Shown: in pieces, positions 28,997 to 38,266 of the stretch
How positions within the stretch are numbered: position 1 is the first letter of the stretch
How the letters are laid out: each line of letters starts with the position of its first letter
Assembly: GCF_001298525.1 (NCBI RefSeq)
Contig: NZ_CP012678.1
Location: 186,001 to 250,000, forward strand
Reading direction: 5' to 3'
DNA from: Psychrobacter urativorans
GTDB taxonomy: Bacteria; Pseudomonadota; Gammaproteobacteria; Pseudomonadales; Moraxellaceae
DNA length: 64,000 nucleotides
Notes under the pieces: generated by a model
What the model was told of the DNA's origin: nothing
The model's input: the letters and a program-made list of their open reading frames with translations, nothing else
Database searches by the model: none
Translations under genes and position numbers: made by a program

Positions 28997-29797
28997 ATGC
29001 AGTATATTGACACCCATGCGCATGTCTTCTCGCATCATGCTAAGTTTGTGCCAACGTCGCGCTATCGTCCCGAGTATACGGCGAGCGTCGAGGATTATAT
29101 TGAACAGCTTGATAAACATGGCTTCAATCAAGGTGTACTGATTCAGCCAAGCTTTTTGGGAACGGATAATAGCTGTATGTTAGCGGCGTTAGCAGCACAG
29201 CCTAAACGGCTTAAAGGCGTGGCGGTTATAGATAATAAGACAGATATGGCGACTATGCAGGCGCTTGATAAACAAGGCATTGTTGGTATCCGTCTTAATC
29301 TGTTCGGGCTACCTTGTCCTGACTTGACTCTGCCAGAGTGGACTGGATTTTTAACTCGTTTAGCAGATATTCATTGGCAAGTCGAGCTTCATGCGCCATC
29401 TGCTTATCTCGTGCAGTTGCTACCAATGCTCAAGCTGTATGCGCTAGATGTGGTTATCGATCATTTCGGACGTTTTGATGAGAATAAAGGAGTAGCAGAT
29501 CCCGATTTCCAAACGTTGCTCACTATTCTTGATGCTACTCAGCACTGGGTAAAAGTGTCGGGATACTATCGTTTAGGTGAAAACATAGGAATACAAAATG
29601 CTAAGGATGCTTTTAAGCTATTAGTGCAGCACGGTATGCAAAATCGCTTGATTTGGGGCAGTGATTGGCCACATACTCAAAATGAGAGTGACATGAGTTT
29701 TGATAAGGCGCTAAATGCTTTTAAAGATATTGTCAATGATGAGGCGTTATATAACCAAATATTGACGAAGAATAATGCAGCGTTGTTTAGGTTTTAG
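28997..29797 (+). CDS. amidohydrolase-2 family hydrolase (LigI/sulfomuconolactone-hydrolase-like)
   Basis: A 266-residue TIM-barrel metallohydrolase. The DTHAHVFS motif at residues 5-12 gives the first two metal histidines, ELHAPSAYL (about 130-138) and VIDHFGRFDE (about 153-162) give further histidines, and WGSDWPHTQ (about 220-228) gives the catalytic aspartate. This set matches the group of lactonases such as 2-pyrone-4,6-dicarboxylate lactonase. GAAGGAG precedes the chosen ATG; an upstream TTG is unlikely. With the adjacent carrier and GntR regulator it probably forms a small carboxylate or lactone uptake-and-hydrolysis module. Confidence 0.83.
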   Translation: MQYIDTHAHVFSHHAKFVPTSRYRPEYTASVEDYIEQLDKHGFNQGVLIQPSFLGTDNSCMLAALAAQPKRLKGVAVIDNKTDMATMQALDKQGIVGIRLNLFGLPCPDLTLPEWTGFLTRLADIHWQVELHAPSAYLVQLLPMLKLYALDVVIDHFGRFDENKGVADPDFQTLLTILDATQHWVKVSGYYRLGENIGIQNAKDAFKLLVQHGMQNRLIWGSDWPHTQNESDMSFDKALNAFKDIVNDEALYNQILTKNNAALFRF

Positions 29798-29820
29798 CTG
29801 AGTGCTCTGTTATTTTAAAT

Positions 29821-29860
29821 GTAATCCAAATTATCTGAGAGGATAGTTTGGGTTTTTTTT
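29821..29860 (+). terminator. rho-independent terminator after the amidohydrolase
   Basis: ATCCAAATTATC pairs with GATAGTTTGGGT (one bulge and one G-T pair) and is followed by a run of nine T. It lies 23 bases after the stop. Confidence 0.8.
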
Positions 29861-29980
29861 TGACTCTAAATATCGCTATAACATAAGTTCCAATAGCTCA
29901 TCAATAAGGTAGAATAATCACTCTTTTGATGGTTTAGATATCAGTCGTTGATGAATATGGTTAATGATGAGAGTAAATTA

Positions 29981-30655
29981 ATGCGCCTATTTTATTATGT
30001 GCCTGTCTTAATTCTGTTGACTACGCCACAGACACTATGGGCGTGTCTGCCTCATTCACCGTCCGATGTATTTATTGGTCGTGTACAAGCTTTATCACCC
30101 GTTCCAGAGGTTAATCAGCCGATAAATTTTGATGTGCAGTTTAGCCGTCATCGCTTTGTCTTTCGCCCCTTTTTGACTTGGTTTAAGTACTCTAAACCTC
30201 AGCAATGGCGCAGTAATTTTGAGCTAAAAAATATTGAAAAAAATGAGTTGGTTATTGGTTTAGCCTATAACCCAGATGGTAGTAAACCAGCAGACTATAC
30301 AATATCATCGCTAGCAGCACTGCGCTGTGAGAATGATACATTGATAATTGGCAAGCCAGTAGTGTCATTTGTGGCGTGGAATCGTGAGAATGATAGTTGT
30401 CGTCATGATGGTGCTACGCCTATCGGCATATTAGATGGGTTTTTTACTGAAAATCAAGCCTATTATTTACACAAGCTACAAGAAAAATATCCTACCTGTG
30501 AACAGCTTGAATCGGCGTTTCCTATAACTGTTGATGGTGCTAATGGCGCTGATGTTGTTAATAAAATGAGTAATGTTGATGAAAAGCCGCAACCCAGTGA
30601 GGCTAATTCATCATTATGGCAACATCTTAAACAATGGTTAAAACAGCTTTTCTAA
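29981..30655 (+). CDS. exported protein of unknown function
   Basis: A 224-residue protein with an N-terminal signal sequence (RLFYYVPVLILLTTPQTLWA). The mature part has pairs of cysteines (CLPHSPSDVF, ALRCENDT, DSCRHDG, YPTCEQLE) that could form disulfides in the periplasm. It also has a basic/aromatic segment (FSRHRFVFRPFLTWFKY). No family is recognised. I chose the ATG that places the signal peptide at the very start and has GAGAG upstream; in-frame ATGs at 29951 and 29957 would add about ten residues. It is alone, convergent with phoU. Confidence 0.6.
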   Translation: MRLFYYVPVLILLTTPQTLWACLPHSPSDVFIGRVQALSPVPEVNQPINFDVQFSRHRFVFRPFLTWFKYSKPQQWRSNFELKNIEKNELVIGLAYNPDGSKPADYTISSLAALRCENDTLIIGKPVVSFVAWNRENDSCRHDGATPIGILDGFFTENQAYYLHKLQEKYPTCEQLESAFPITVDGANGADVVNKMSNVDEKPQPSEANSSLWQHLKQWLKQLF

Positions 30656-30666
30656 CGCTGTTTTAA
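30640..30666. terminator. terminator overlapping the stop of the exported protein gene
   Basis: AAAACAGC and GCTGTTTT arms flank a 9-base loop that contains the TAA stop. It lies between convergent genes and may work for both. Confidence 0.65.
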
Positions 30667-30688
30667 TGAAAAAGCTTTTAAGTTAACC

Positions 30689-31480
30689 TTACTCATTAAC
30701 CTTATCATCTATTGTACTAGCGCTGTTCTCTTGGCTTATAGTAACTTGCGGGTAGTGTGATGCCATGCGATCGTTGGCTTCCTGTACCGCTTTTTCAACC
30801 GAAGTATAGTCCGAATGACGCACATCGTGCCCACTCATGTAGTTAATAACTAGCTCAGCGATATTTTGGGCATGATCACCAATCCGCTCCAGCGCACGCA
30901 ACACCCACATGACGTTAATCACTTTGGAGACGTGCCGCGAGTCTTCCATAATATAAGTCATTAGTGCGCGCAGTGCAGATTGGTATTCAGCATTGACCAC
31001 TTCATCATTACGAATGACTTCAAACGCTTGCTCGGCATTGGATTGGCTAAAGGCATCAAGGGCATTGTGCAGCATCAAGCGCACATGATTGCCTAAATGT
31101 TGAACTTCAGCGTAACCATATGGCGTGTGGCTTTGAGTGATTATTTTTAATGCCATTTTTGCTATTTTGACCGCTTCATCACCAATGCGCTCTAGGTCGA
31201 CCACGCCTTTACTGATTGCCATAACCAAGCGCAAGTCACTGGCAGTCGGCTGCCGTTTTGCCACTAATAATAAAATATGTTCATCAAGCTCAATTTCCAT
31301 ACGATTGATATCAAAATCCATATCAATGACTTCTTGCGCCATTACCGCATCTTTACCAATCATCGCGTGGATGGCTTTGGTTACTTGATTGGCGGCACTA
31401 TCACCCATGTATAAAAATAAGCGGATGGCTTCATCAAGGTCTTGGTCAAAGCTTTTAGAAGTATGTTTATCATTTTGCAT
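30689..31480 (-). CDS. phoU: phosphate-signalling protein PhoU
   Basis: A 263-residue cytoplasmic protein with two PhoU three-helix repeats. The metal-binding signatures are visible as EVIDMDFDINRMEIELDE and VDLERIGDEAVKIAKMAL in repeat 1 and WVLRALERIGDHAQNIAELVINYM in repeat 2. PhoU links the Pst transporter to the PhoR kinase and keeps the Pho regulon off when phosphate is plentiful. The polar C-terminal approximately 30 residues are an extension. The ATG is preferred over an adjacent TTG because GGAG lies 8 bases before it. It is the last gene of pstSCAB-phoU. Confidence 0.95.
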   Translation of the reverse strand: MQNDKHTSKSFDQDLDEAIRLFLYMGDSAANQVTKAIHAMIGKDAVMAQEVIDMDFDINRMEIELDEHILLLVAKRQPTASDLRLVMAISKGVVDLERIGDEAVKIAKMALKIITQSHTPYGYAEVQHLGNHVRLMLHNALDAFSQSNAEQAFEVIRNDEVVNAEYQSALRALMTYIMEDSRHVSKVINVMWVLRALERIGDHAQNIAELVINYMSGHDVRHSDYTSVEKAVQEANDRMASHYPQVTISQENSASTIDDKVNE

Positions 31481-31583
31481 CAAGGGTACTCCATAACATC
31501 AAAATATTGGGCGCATCATGCAGGGTATTTAAAAAGTAATGTTTAATTAAAATGCTTAGTTAAGTCATGTTTTTAGTAGCATT

Positions 31584-32498
31584 TTAACCGTAACGACCAG
31601 TAATATAGTCTTCAGTGGCTTTTTGGGCAGGATTGGTAAAGACCTGATCGGTTTCACCCATTTCAATCATATCGCCCAAATACATATAAACGGTATAGTC
31701 AGAAACCCGTGCGGCTTGTTGCATGTTATGCGTCACGATGGCAATGGTGTAATCATTTTTTAAATCTTCAATCAAATCTTCAATCGCGCCAGTTGAGATA
31801 GGGTCCAGCGCTGAGGTTGGCTCATCAAGCAATAATACTTCCGGCTTAGTCGCCACGCTACGCGCGATACACAAGCGTTGTTGCTGTCCGCCTGATAAAG
31901 ACAATCCAGATGCTTTTAGCTTGTCTTTAACCTCTGGCCACAGTGCTGATTTTTTCAGTGCCCATTCGACGCGATGGTCCAGTTCTGCTTTGCTTAGTTT
32001 TTCATACAAGCGTACGCCAAACGCCACATTGTCGTAAATGGACATCGGGAAAGGGGTTGGTTTTTGAAATACCATGCCAACTTGTGCGCGTAATAAGTTC
32101 ACATCGATATCTTTACCTAAGATGTTATTGCCATCAAGGTTAATATTGCCTTCAGCACGCATGCCGGGATACAGGTCATACATGCGATTAAAGGTACGCA
32201 GTAGGGTAGACTTGCCGCAGCCAGATGGACCGATAAAGGCGGTAACTTTTTTATCCGCAATATCAATATTGATATTTTTCAGCGCTTGAAAGTCACCATA
32301 GTAAAAATTCAAATCACGAATTTCCATTTTTGCAGGTGGCATATTTTTGGGAATATCTTGCCATGTTTGCTGAGTAAAATGAGCGCTATCGGGTTGTGCC
32401 ATTTGCGCTTTGCTTGGTATTGAATTCGTAAATAGGCTGCGGTTTTTGGCGTTAAAAGTTTTGTCTGTTTTAGAAGTTCTTTTTTTAACATCGCTCAT
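31584..32498 (-). CDS. pstB: phosphate ABC transporter ATP-binding protein PstB
   Basis: A 304-residue ABC ATPase that drives high-affinity phosphate import. The Walker A motif GPSGCGKST is at about residues 94-102, the Q-loop at [12 protein letters not shown], the ABC signature at [16 protein letters not shown] and Walker B at [13 protein letters not shown], followed by the H-loop IVTHNMQQ. The conserved core starts at about residue 58 ([19 protein letters not shown]). The first approximately 57 residues, rich in Ser/Thr/Lys/Asn, are an extra tail not found in Escherichia PstB. Translation could instead start at that internal methionine. Confidence 0.95.
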   Translation of the reverse strand: MSDVKKRTSKTDKTFNAKNRSLFTNSIPSKAQMAQPDSAHFTQQTWQDIPKNMPPAKMEIRDLNFYYGDFQALKNINIDIADKKVTAFIGPSGCGKSTLLRTFNRMYDLYPGMRAEGNINLDGNNILGKDIDVNLLRAQVGMVFQKPTPFPMSIYDNVAFGVRLYEKLSKAELDHRVEWALKKSALWPEVKDKLKASGLSLSGGQQQRLCIARSVATKPEVLLLDEPTSALDPISTGAIEDLIEDLKNDYTIAIVTHNMQQAARVSDYTVYMYLGDMIEMGETDQVFTNPAQKATEDYITGRYG

Positions 32499-32592
32499 AG
32501 GATATCTCGTTCAGCTTCATTAAATATAGGAAAATGGGTTATTAACAATTAGTTCTTAATATTAGGTAGTAATGAAAAATATCGTATTTCTA

Positions 32593-33504
32593 TTAGTGCT
32601 GATCTCTATTGCCGATAAAGCGTGCCAAAATATTTAATACCAAGACCGAGCCAGTAATTAGGAGTGCTGCTGCCCATGCTAAGGTATGCCAGTTCTCGTA
32701 AGGGCTCATCGCAAACTGGTAAATGGTATTGGGTAAGTTTGCTAATGGCTGACCCATATCGGTACTAAAATATTGATTGTTTAGCGCGGTAAATAGTAAG
32801 GGTGCTGTCTCACCCGTAATACGGGCAAATGCTAATAATATACCGGTAGTCAGTCCGGCTTTAGCGGCTTTAAAGGTAACTTGGGTCACCAGTTTCCACT
32901 TGGGCGTGCCCAGTGCATAGGCAGCTTCACGCAAGGTATTGGGCACCAGTTTAAGCATGTTTTCTGTCGTCCGTACGACCACAGGAATGACAATGAGTGC
33001 CAATGCCAACGCGCCTGCCCAACCAGAGAAGCTTTTGCCTTTGACCATCAATGCGTAAATAAATAGCCCGATGACAATCGATGGTGCTGATAATAAAATA
33101 TCATTTAAAAATCGGGTCACTTTACCTAGCAAGCTACCATGCGAGAATTCGGCTAAGTAAATACCTGTCATCAGTCCAATAGGTGCACCGATAAATAACC
33201 CTGAAAATGCCAGCATGACTGAACCAACAATGGCATTGCGTAGTCCACCCACGCTCATTGGTGGCGGCGTATCAGCCGTAAATACTGGCAATTGAACTAG
33301 ACCTTGAAAGCCTTCTACCAATAACGTTAGCAAAATCCAACAGAGCCAAAACAAGCCAAATACCATTGCTGACATCGCAAATCCTAAGCCAAGCTTATTC
33401 ATCCAACGTCGTTTGTTATATAAACTTTGGTTATAACGACCCTTAAAATTGGTGGCAATCGGCAATGTATTATTAACAGCTGTACTGGCAGGGGTAGTGG
33501 ACAT
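32593..33504 (-). CDS. pstA: phosphate ABC transporter permease PstA
   Basis: A 303-residue inner-membrane permease with about six transmembrane segments. The EAA loop is EAAYALGTPKWKLVTQVTFKAAKAGLTTG (about residues 190-218), and the APSIVIGLFIYAL and TGETAPLLFTAL segments are typical of PstA. The N terminus of about 30 residues is cytoplasmic and polar. It pairs with PstC to form the channel. AGGAAATA precedes the ATG. It lies 74 bases after pstC and 94 before pstB. Confidence 0.94.
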   Translation of the reverse strand: MSTTPASTAVNNTLPIATNFKGRYNQSLYNKRRWMNKLGLGFAMSAMVFGLFWLCWILLTLLVEGFQGLVQLPVFTADTPPPMSVGGLRNAIVGSVMLAFSGLFIGAPIGLMTGIYLAEFSHGSLLGKVTRFLNDILLSAPSIVIGLFIYALMVKGKSFSGWAGALALALIVIPVVVRTTENMLKLVPNTLREAAYALGTPKWKLVTQVTFKAAKAGLTTGILLAFARITGETAPLLFTALNNQYFSTDMGQPLANLPNTIYQFAMSPYENWHTLAWAAALLITGSVLVLNILARFIGNRDQH

Positions 33505-33578
33505 AACCTATATTTCCTTATCGTCTTAGATAAAATAGTACGCGTGAGTTGGCAGAGTTAAACTTTTTAGAGTTAGAC

Positions 33579-34532
33579 TTAGCGATTGCCAGCCTTATGA
33601 TCCATACGCATGAGCATCAGCTTGGCAAGTGACAGTACAATAAAGGTAATGACGAATAAAATTAAGCCTAAATGCAATAGCGATGCCAAATGCAACTCAC
33701 TAGATGCCTCCGCAAACTCATTTGCCAGTGCCGAGGTAATCGTTACCCCTGAGGTGAACAAACTGGGGCTGATATTAAAGGCATTACCAATTAAAAAGGT
33801 CACTGCCATGGTTTCACCCAAAGCGCGTCCAAGCCCTAAAATGACACCGCCGACGACTCCTGCTTTGGTGTACGGTAAAATAACTTTAAACATGACCTCC
33901 CAAGTCGTCGCGCCCATACCATATGCCGACTCTTTAAGTAAGTCGGGCACTACAGCGAAAACATCGCGCATGGTGGCAGCTATAAACGGGATAATCATAA
34001 TGGCGAGCACCAAAGACGCGGTAAACATCCCCAGTCCCATCGGTGCGCCAGTAAATAATTTACCGATAATAGGCAGTGGACCTATATGCTCGATAAACCA
34101 AGGCTGAATATGGTTGCCAAAAAAAGGCGCAAAGACAAACAAGCCCCACATGCCATAAATAATCGAAGGAATACCGGCTAATAACTCAATAGCAATACCC
34201 AGCGGTTTTTTAAGAAAGTTAGGGCACATTTCTGTTAAAAATATAGCAATACCAAAGCTGATCGGCACGGCAATTAAAATAGCGATAAATGACGTTACTA
34301 ACGTGCCGTAAATAGGTGCCAATGCCCCATATTCGTTAGCAACCGTATCCCAGTTATTACTGGTATAAAACCCAAGTCCAAATGTCTGGATACTCGGTAG
34401 CGCACCAATGACCAAGGAGGCAAGAATACCGCCCAATGACAACAGCACCAGAATGGCAAAAGCTTTGGTTGCATTGACGAACAGTGCATCGTAACGTTTT
34501 TGTTTAGCCAGTTGCGACCTTAGATCTATCAT
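33579..34532 (-). CDS. pstC: phosphate ABC transporter permease PstC
   Basis: A 317-residue inner-membrane permease with about six transmembrane segments. PstC signatures are [22 protein letters not shown] (about residues 138-159), the EAA loop [29 protein letters not shown] (about 205-233) and [17 protein letters not shown]. It forms the phosphate channel with PstA. A stem-loop lies between it and pstS, a common arrangement that lets the binding protein be made in excess. Confidence 0.94.
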   Translation of the reverse strand: MIDLRSQLAKQKRYDALFVNATKAFAILVLLSLGGILASLVIGALPSIQTFGLGFYTSNNWDTVANEYGALAPIYGTLVTSFIAILIAVPISFGIAIFLTEMCPNFLKKPLGIAIELLAGIPSIIYGMWGLFVFAPFFGNHIQPWFIEHIGPLPIIGKLFTGAPMGLGMFTASLVLAIMIIPFIAATMRDVFAVVPDLLKESAYGMGATTWEVMFKVILPYTKAGVVGGVILGLGRALGETMAVTFLIGNAFNISPSLFTSGVTITSALANEFAEASSELHLASLLHLGLILFVITFIVLSLAKLMLMRMDHKAGNR

Positions 34533-34629
34533 AAATGTCTCATTATTAAATATGATTCAGTCGAAAAAATTGGAGAGATAATAGACGGTTTTATTATCTA
34601 ATATTGTTTTGCAACAGCAAACTCAAAAT

Positions 34630-34664
34630 GGTAAAGCGTATTAAAAAAACTGCTGCGCTTTACC
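34630..34664 (-). promoter_or_regulatory. intercistronic stem-loop between pstS and pstC
   Basis: GGTAAAGCG and CGCTTTACC are perfect 9-base complements around a 17-base loop without a terminal T-run. In transcription order the hairpin follows pstS by about 70 bases. Probable attenuator or 3'-end stabiliser giving PstS in excess over the membrane parts. Confidence 0.55.
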
Positions 34665-34734
34665 GTTAAATTTGCTGTAATAAAACTTATCAAGCTACGT
34701 TATCAATAAGGTTGTCATTAATATTGTAATGAAT

Positions 34735-35904
34735 TTACTGAGCTGGCTTATATAAGGGCTGTCCATCACTGCCTTTCACGTCATTCCACTTGGCTTTAAA
34801 CAACGCTACTGCTGTGTCAGAGAACGGTACATAATCGAGCGCGATGGCGTCATCATCCCCTTGGCTATATGCCCAATCAAAGAAATTTAATACGCCAGCC
34901 ACTTGTTTGGGATTTTCTGGTTGTTTGTGCACTAAGATGAAAGTAGCGGCAGCAATTGGCCACGCTTGCTCAGTCTCAGAGTTGGTAATGACTTTATAAA
35001 AGCCTGCGTGTTGTGACCAATCGATATCACCCGCTGCGGCAAAAGTTTTTGCCGAAGGTTGCACAAAGTTGCCTGCTGCATTTTTTAGCGCAGTGTGTGC
35101 CATATTATTTTGCTTAGCATAGGCATACTCAACATAGCCGATAGAGTTCTTCATACGATTGACGTAGCTTGCCACGCCCTCATTGCCTTTCCCGCCTGCT
35201 CCCTTTGCTGACGTTGGCCATTTCACCGTTTTGTCTACGCCAACAGTATCTTTCCAAGCCGTTGATACTTTGGCTAAATAATCGGTAAAGTTAAAGGTCG
35301 TACCAGAACCGTCAGAGCGAAATACGGTGGTAATCGCGGCATCAGGTAGGGCTAAGTCAGGGTTCAGCGCTTTGATAGCCGCGTCATTCCATTTACTGAT
35401 TTTACCCAAATAAATATTTGCTAAAGTTTCGCCATCTAATTGTAATTGACCCGGTTTGATACCGTCAATATTAACCACAGGTACGACGCCGCCAATCACA
35501 GAGGGAAACTGAATCAGACCTGACGCTTCTAATTCCTCAGGGGTTAGCGGCGCGTCAGATGCACCAAAGTCGACCGTTTTTGATTCAATTTGCTTAATAC
35601 CGCCTGATGAGCCAATAGACTGATAATTGACCTGACCCCCCGTTGCCGCATTGTAGTCAGCTGACCACTTGGCATAAATAGGCTGCGGAAAAGACGCACC
35701 AGCACCCGTAATGTTAAGGGCAATATTTTCAGCAGATTTAAAACCTGATGTTGAAGCCGCCGCGGTTTGATTGCTTGCAGCTTGCGCAGACGATTCCGTC
35801 GCTACTGCACCAGTAGCATCAGTGTTTGCCTCTTTTTTACTATCACAAGCTGCTAAAGTCAGGGCGCTCGCCATTGTTGCCACAGCCAGTAATGAATAAC
35901 GCAT
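34735..35904 (-). CDS. pstS: phosphate-binding lipoprotein PstS
   Basis: A 389-residue periplasmic binding protein. The signal peptide ends in a lipobox LAAC at residue 19, so it is predicted to be lipid-anchored, unlike soluble Escherichia PstS. An Ala/Ser/Thr-rich linker of about 35 residues follows. Phosphate-site segments are GAGASFPQPIYAKW (about residues 68-81), IGSSGGIKQI, DFGASDAPLT and FRSDGSGTTFNFTDYL. YVEYAYAKQNNM and the C-terminal NFFDWAYSQGDDDA are also typical. It is the first gene of the operon. I could not identify a convincing Pho box in front of it. Confidence 0.95.
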   Translation of the reverse strand: MRYSLLAVATMASALTLAACDSKKEANTDATGAVATESSAQAASNQTAAASTSGFKSAENIALNITGAGASFPQPIYAKWSADYNAATGGQVNYQSIGSSGGIKQIESKTVDFGASDAPLTPEELEASGLIQFPSVIGGVVPVVNIDGIKPGQLQLDGETLANIYLGKISKWNDAAIKALNPDLALPDAAITTVFRSDGSGTTFNFTDYLAKVSTAWKDTVGVDKTVKWPTSAKGAGGKGNEGVASYVNRMKNSIGYVEYAYAKQNNMAHTALKNAAGNFVQPSAKTFAAAGDIDWSQHAGFYKVITNSETEQAWPIAAATFILVHKQPENPKQVAGVLNFFDWAYSQGDDDAIALDYVPFSDTAVALFKAKWNDVKGSDGQPLYKPAQ

Positions 35905-36310
35905 GTAACTCTCCTAAATGGAATTAATTATGAATAAAATTTGAATAAATGAAGTAAGTTACCAAAAAAATAATGTAGCTATTAATGCTTTTATTAAAAA
36001 ATGATTACAATAAGCGGTATTAATGAATAATACGGTAATACTTGTAGATAATACTTTGATATTAAACCAATTTTAAATATTAAGAGTTAAGTAATAGAAC
36101 GGTAATTTTATAGGGTTTAGGTGCTATTTCTAATTAAGAAACCTTAACTTAGGCACACTCTAACAGCCGAGTATTACATTTTGATGACGATCAAAAATCT
36201 TACTTTAATAAAATATTAAACCCCACAATTAGAGCAGGGAATGAGAGAATAGCGGAATACGACTGTTTAACAGTTACGATTATTTCTGAGATATACATAA
36301 GAGAGTGGTT
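35905..36310. other. divergent promoter region between pstS and the FAD oxidoreductase gene
   Basis: About 405 AT-rich bases without a gene. It must hold the pstS promoter on the minus strand and that of the oxidoreductase on the plus strand. TTAAG/TTAAC half-sites near 36134-36148 are ten bases apart, so they only weakly resemble the boxes further downstream. No clear Pho box is visible. Confidence 0.5.
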
Positions 36311-38230
36311 ATGAAAATATTAGAACCCATCACGATTGGCGGTGTAGTCTTTAAGAATCGCATCATGTTTCCGCCGCTAACGACAGGGTATGAAGCCAAA
36401 GACGGTACGATTAGCTCGCAAAGCAATGGCTTTTATACACGGCTTGCGAAAGGTGGCGTCGGATATATTGTGCTGGGTGATGTCGCGCCTATCCGTAGCT
36501 TTGCACCCACACCTAAGCTGTTTGATGATAGCCAAATAGCAAGTTTTCGCCTGCTCGCTGATAATGTACATGCCTATGGCGCTAAACTTGGCGTGCAAAT
36601 ATTCCACCCAGAATATGACTGCGATACCCTTAATGCGTTGTTTGCTGCGGGTGAGATGGACAAAGTGCGTACTCAACTACATCACGATATGCAGTTTTTC
36701 ATTAATGAAGTGTCTGAAAACGCCTTGATGGCTATTATTGACAAGATGTGTGCTTGCGCAGTGCGCGCTCAGAAAGCAGGTGTGGATGTCATTCAAATAC
36801 ATGGTGACAGGCTAGTGGGCGCGCTGTGTAGCACGCGAATGAATACACGCACAGATAAATTCGGTGGTTCTCTGGAAAATCGTACTCGTTTTGCCTTGAT
36901 GTTGGTCGCTGCCTTGAAGAAATCAGTGCCCGATATGATTATCGATTATAAATTATCAGTAGTTACTCCTGATCGTGGTAAAGGCGGTATTGATGAGGCG
37001 GATGCGCCACTGTTTGCACAGTGGCTTGAAGATTCTGGCGTGGATATGTTGCATGTTGGGCAGGCGAATCACACCGGTAATATGGCAGATACTATCCCAC
37101 CGATGGGTGTGCAGCCTTATTGCTTTTTTGCGGATATTACAGGCGATATTAAACGTGAGGTTTCTATTCCTGTCAGCACTTCAGGGCGTATTATTGATCC
37201 CAATATGGGCGAGAATATGCTTCAAAACGGCAAGGCTGATATGATTGGTATTGGTCGTGCGTTGTTGGCTGATCCTGATTGGACGAATAAAGCTGCTGCA
37301 GGTAAAGCCCGAGATATTATTCGCTGTATCTCATGTAACGAAGGCTGCGTTGATAACGTTCTCAATCGTTCATTTATCGCTTGCGTGGTCAATGCTGAGA
37401 ATGGCTTTGAAGAAACACGCTTTATCACACCGGCTAAAATAAAGAAAAACATTGTCGTCATTGGTGGCGGTCCTGCAGGATTAGAGGCTGCCCGCGTTGC
37501 TGCAAAAAAAGGGCATCGTGTCACCTTGTTTGAACAAGAAAATAAGCTGGGCGGACAGTTGAATATAGCTAATATTCCCCCTCGTAAAAGTGAGATATAC
37601 CGTGCTGTAGAGGATTTAGTACAGGCAGTCCACCGTGAGGGCATGAAATTGCATCTTGGGAAAACCGCCACTGTCTCAAATGTGCTGGCGTGTGCTCCCG
37701 ACGTTGTAATCGTAGCCGTTGGTGCGTCGAGCTTCACACCGCCTATAACAGGCGTGGATGGCGAAAACGTCCGTGATGCGTGGAAAGTACTTGCTGGTGA
37801 GCAAAAAGTATCTGGTCGCGTGGTGGTTATTGGCGGTGGTATTGTTGGTTGTGAAACGGCAGAATATCTTGCTGAACAAGGTTGCAAGGTATCAGTGGTA
37901 GAGATGCAAGATAAGATTGCAAATGACTTAAGCACGACTATTCTACCGACCATGCTTGAGAGTTATCGAATACACGGTGTAGAACAGTATGTGAATCATC
38001 AAGTCATCAGCATCGATAAGGAAAAATTGCATTGCGGGGATAAGGACAGTAAGCCGGTAGCAATTCCGTGCGACTACGTGGTTATTGCCAGCGGCGCACG
38101 TCCCGTTGAATTTGACACAGCAGCATTCCTTGATAAAGGTATTGCAGTCGTCAAAGTAGGAGACTGCTTAGAAGTTGCTGATATCTCACATGCGATTAAA
38201 ACCGCTTATGACGCGGCTAATGCCCTTTAA
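36311..38230 (+). CDS. Old-Yellow-Enzyme-type NADH:flavin oxidoreductase with FAD/NAD domain (2,4-dienoyl-CoA-reductase architecture)
   Basis: A 639-residue protein with the FadH/trimethylamine-dehydrogenase plan. Residues about 1-330 form an FMN TIM barrel (NTRTDKFGGSLENRTRF, GIGRALLADPDW). A four-cysteine iron-sulfur motif follows (CISCNEGCVDNVLNRSFIAC), then an FAD motif VVIGGGPAGLEAARVAAKKGH and an NAD(P) motif VVIGGGIVGCETAEYLAEQG. Electrons should pass from NAD(P)H through FAD and the 4Fe-4S cluster to FMN. The usual substrate-binding HxxH of Old Yellow Enzymes is replaced by IQIHGDRL, so its substrate may be unusual. The ATG six bases after an in-frame GTG is preferred, with GAGAG upstream. 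Confidence 0.87.
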   Translation: MKILEPITIGGVVFKNRIMFPPLTTGYEAKDGTISSQSNGFYTRLAKGGVGYIVLGDVAPIRSFAPTPKLFDDSQIASFRLLADNVHAYGAKLGVQIFHPEYDCDTLNALFAAGEMDKVRTQLHHDMQFFINEVSENALMAIIDKMCACAVRAQKAGVDVIQIHGDRLVGALCSTRMNTRTDKFGGSLENRTRFALMLVAALKKSVPDMIIDYKLSVVTPDRGKGGIDEADAPLFAQWLEDSGVDMLHVGQANHTGNMADTIPPMGVQPYCFFADITGDIKREVSIPVSTSGRIIDPNMGENMLQNGKADMIGIGRALLADPDWTNKAAAGKARDIIRCISCNEGCVDNVLNRSFIACVVNAENGFEETRFITPAKIKKNIVVIGGGPAGLEAARVAAKKGHRVTLFEQENKLGGQLNIANIPPRKSEIYRAVEDLVQAVHREGMKLHLGKTATVSNVLACAPDVVIVAVGASSFTPPITGVDGENVRDAWKVLAGEQKVSGRVVVIGGGIVGCETAEYLAEQGCKVSVVEMQDKIANDLSTTILPTMLESYRIHGVEQYVNHQVISIDKEKLHCGDKDSKPVAIPCDYVVIASGARPVEFDTAAFLDKGIAVVKVGDCLEVADISHAIKTAYDAANAL

Positions 38231-38266
38231 TGTTAGGGGTAAATATATCCGATTATTATAGAAAAT

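Noticed and set aside
33610..34107. 165-codon plus-strand frame over pstC
   Set aside because: It is a shadow of the pstC coding frame, which has all expected permease motifs.
35905..36310. Pho box upstream of pstS
   Set aside because: I looked for tandem CTGTCAT-like elements 11 bases apart and found only weak AT-rich matches, so none is reported.
37222..37953. 243-codon minus-strand frame within the FAD oxidoreductase gene
   Set aside because: The plus-strand frame holds the iron-sulfur, FAD and NAD motifs; the antisense product is Ser/Thr/Pro-rich and without recognisable domains.
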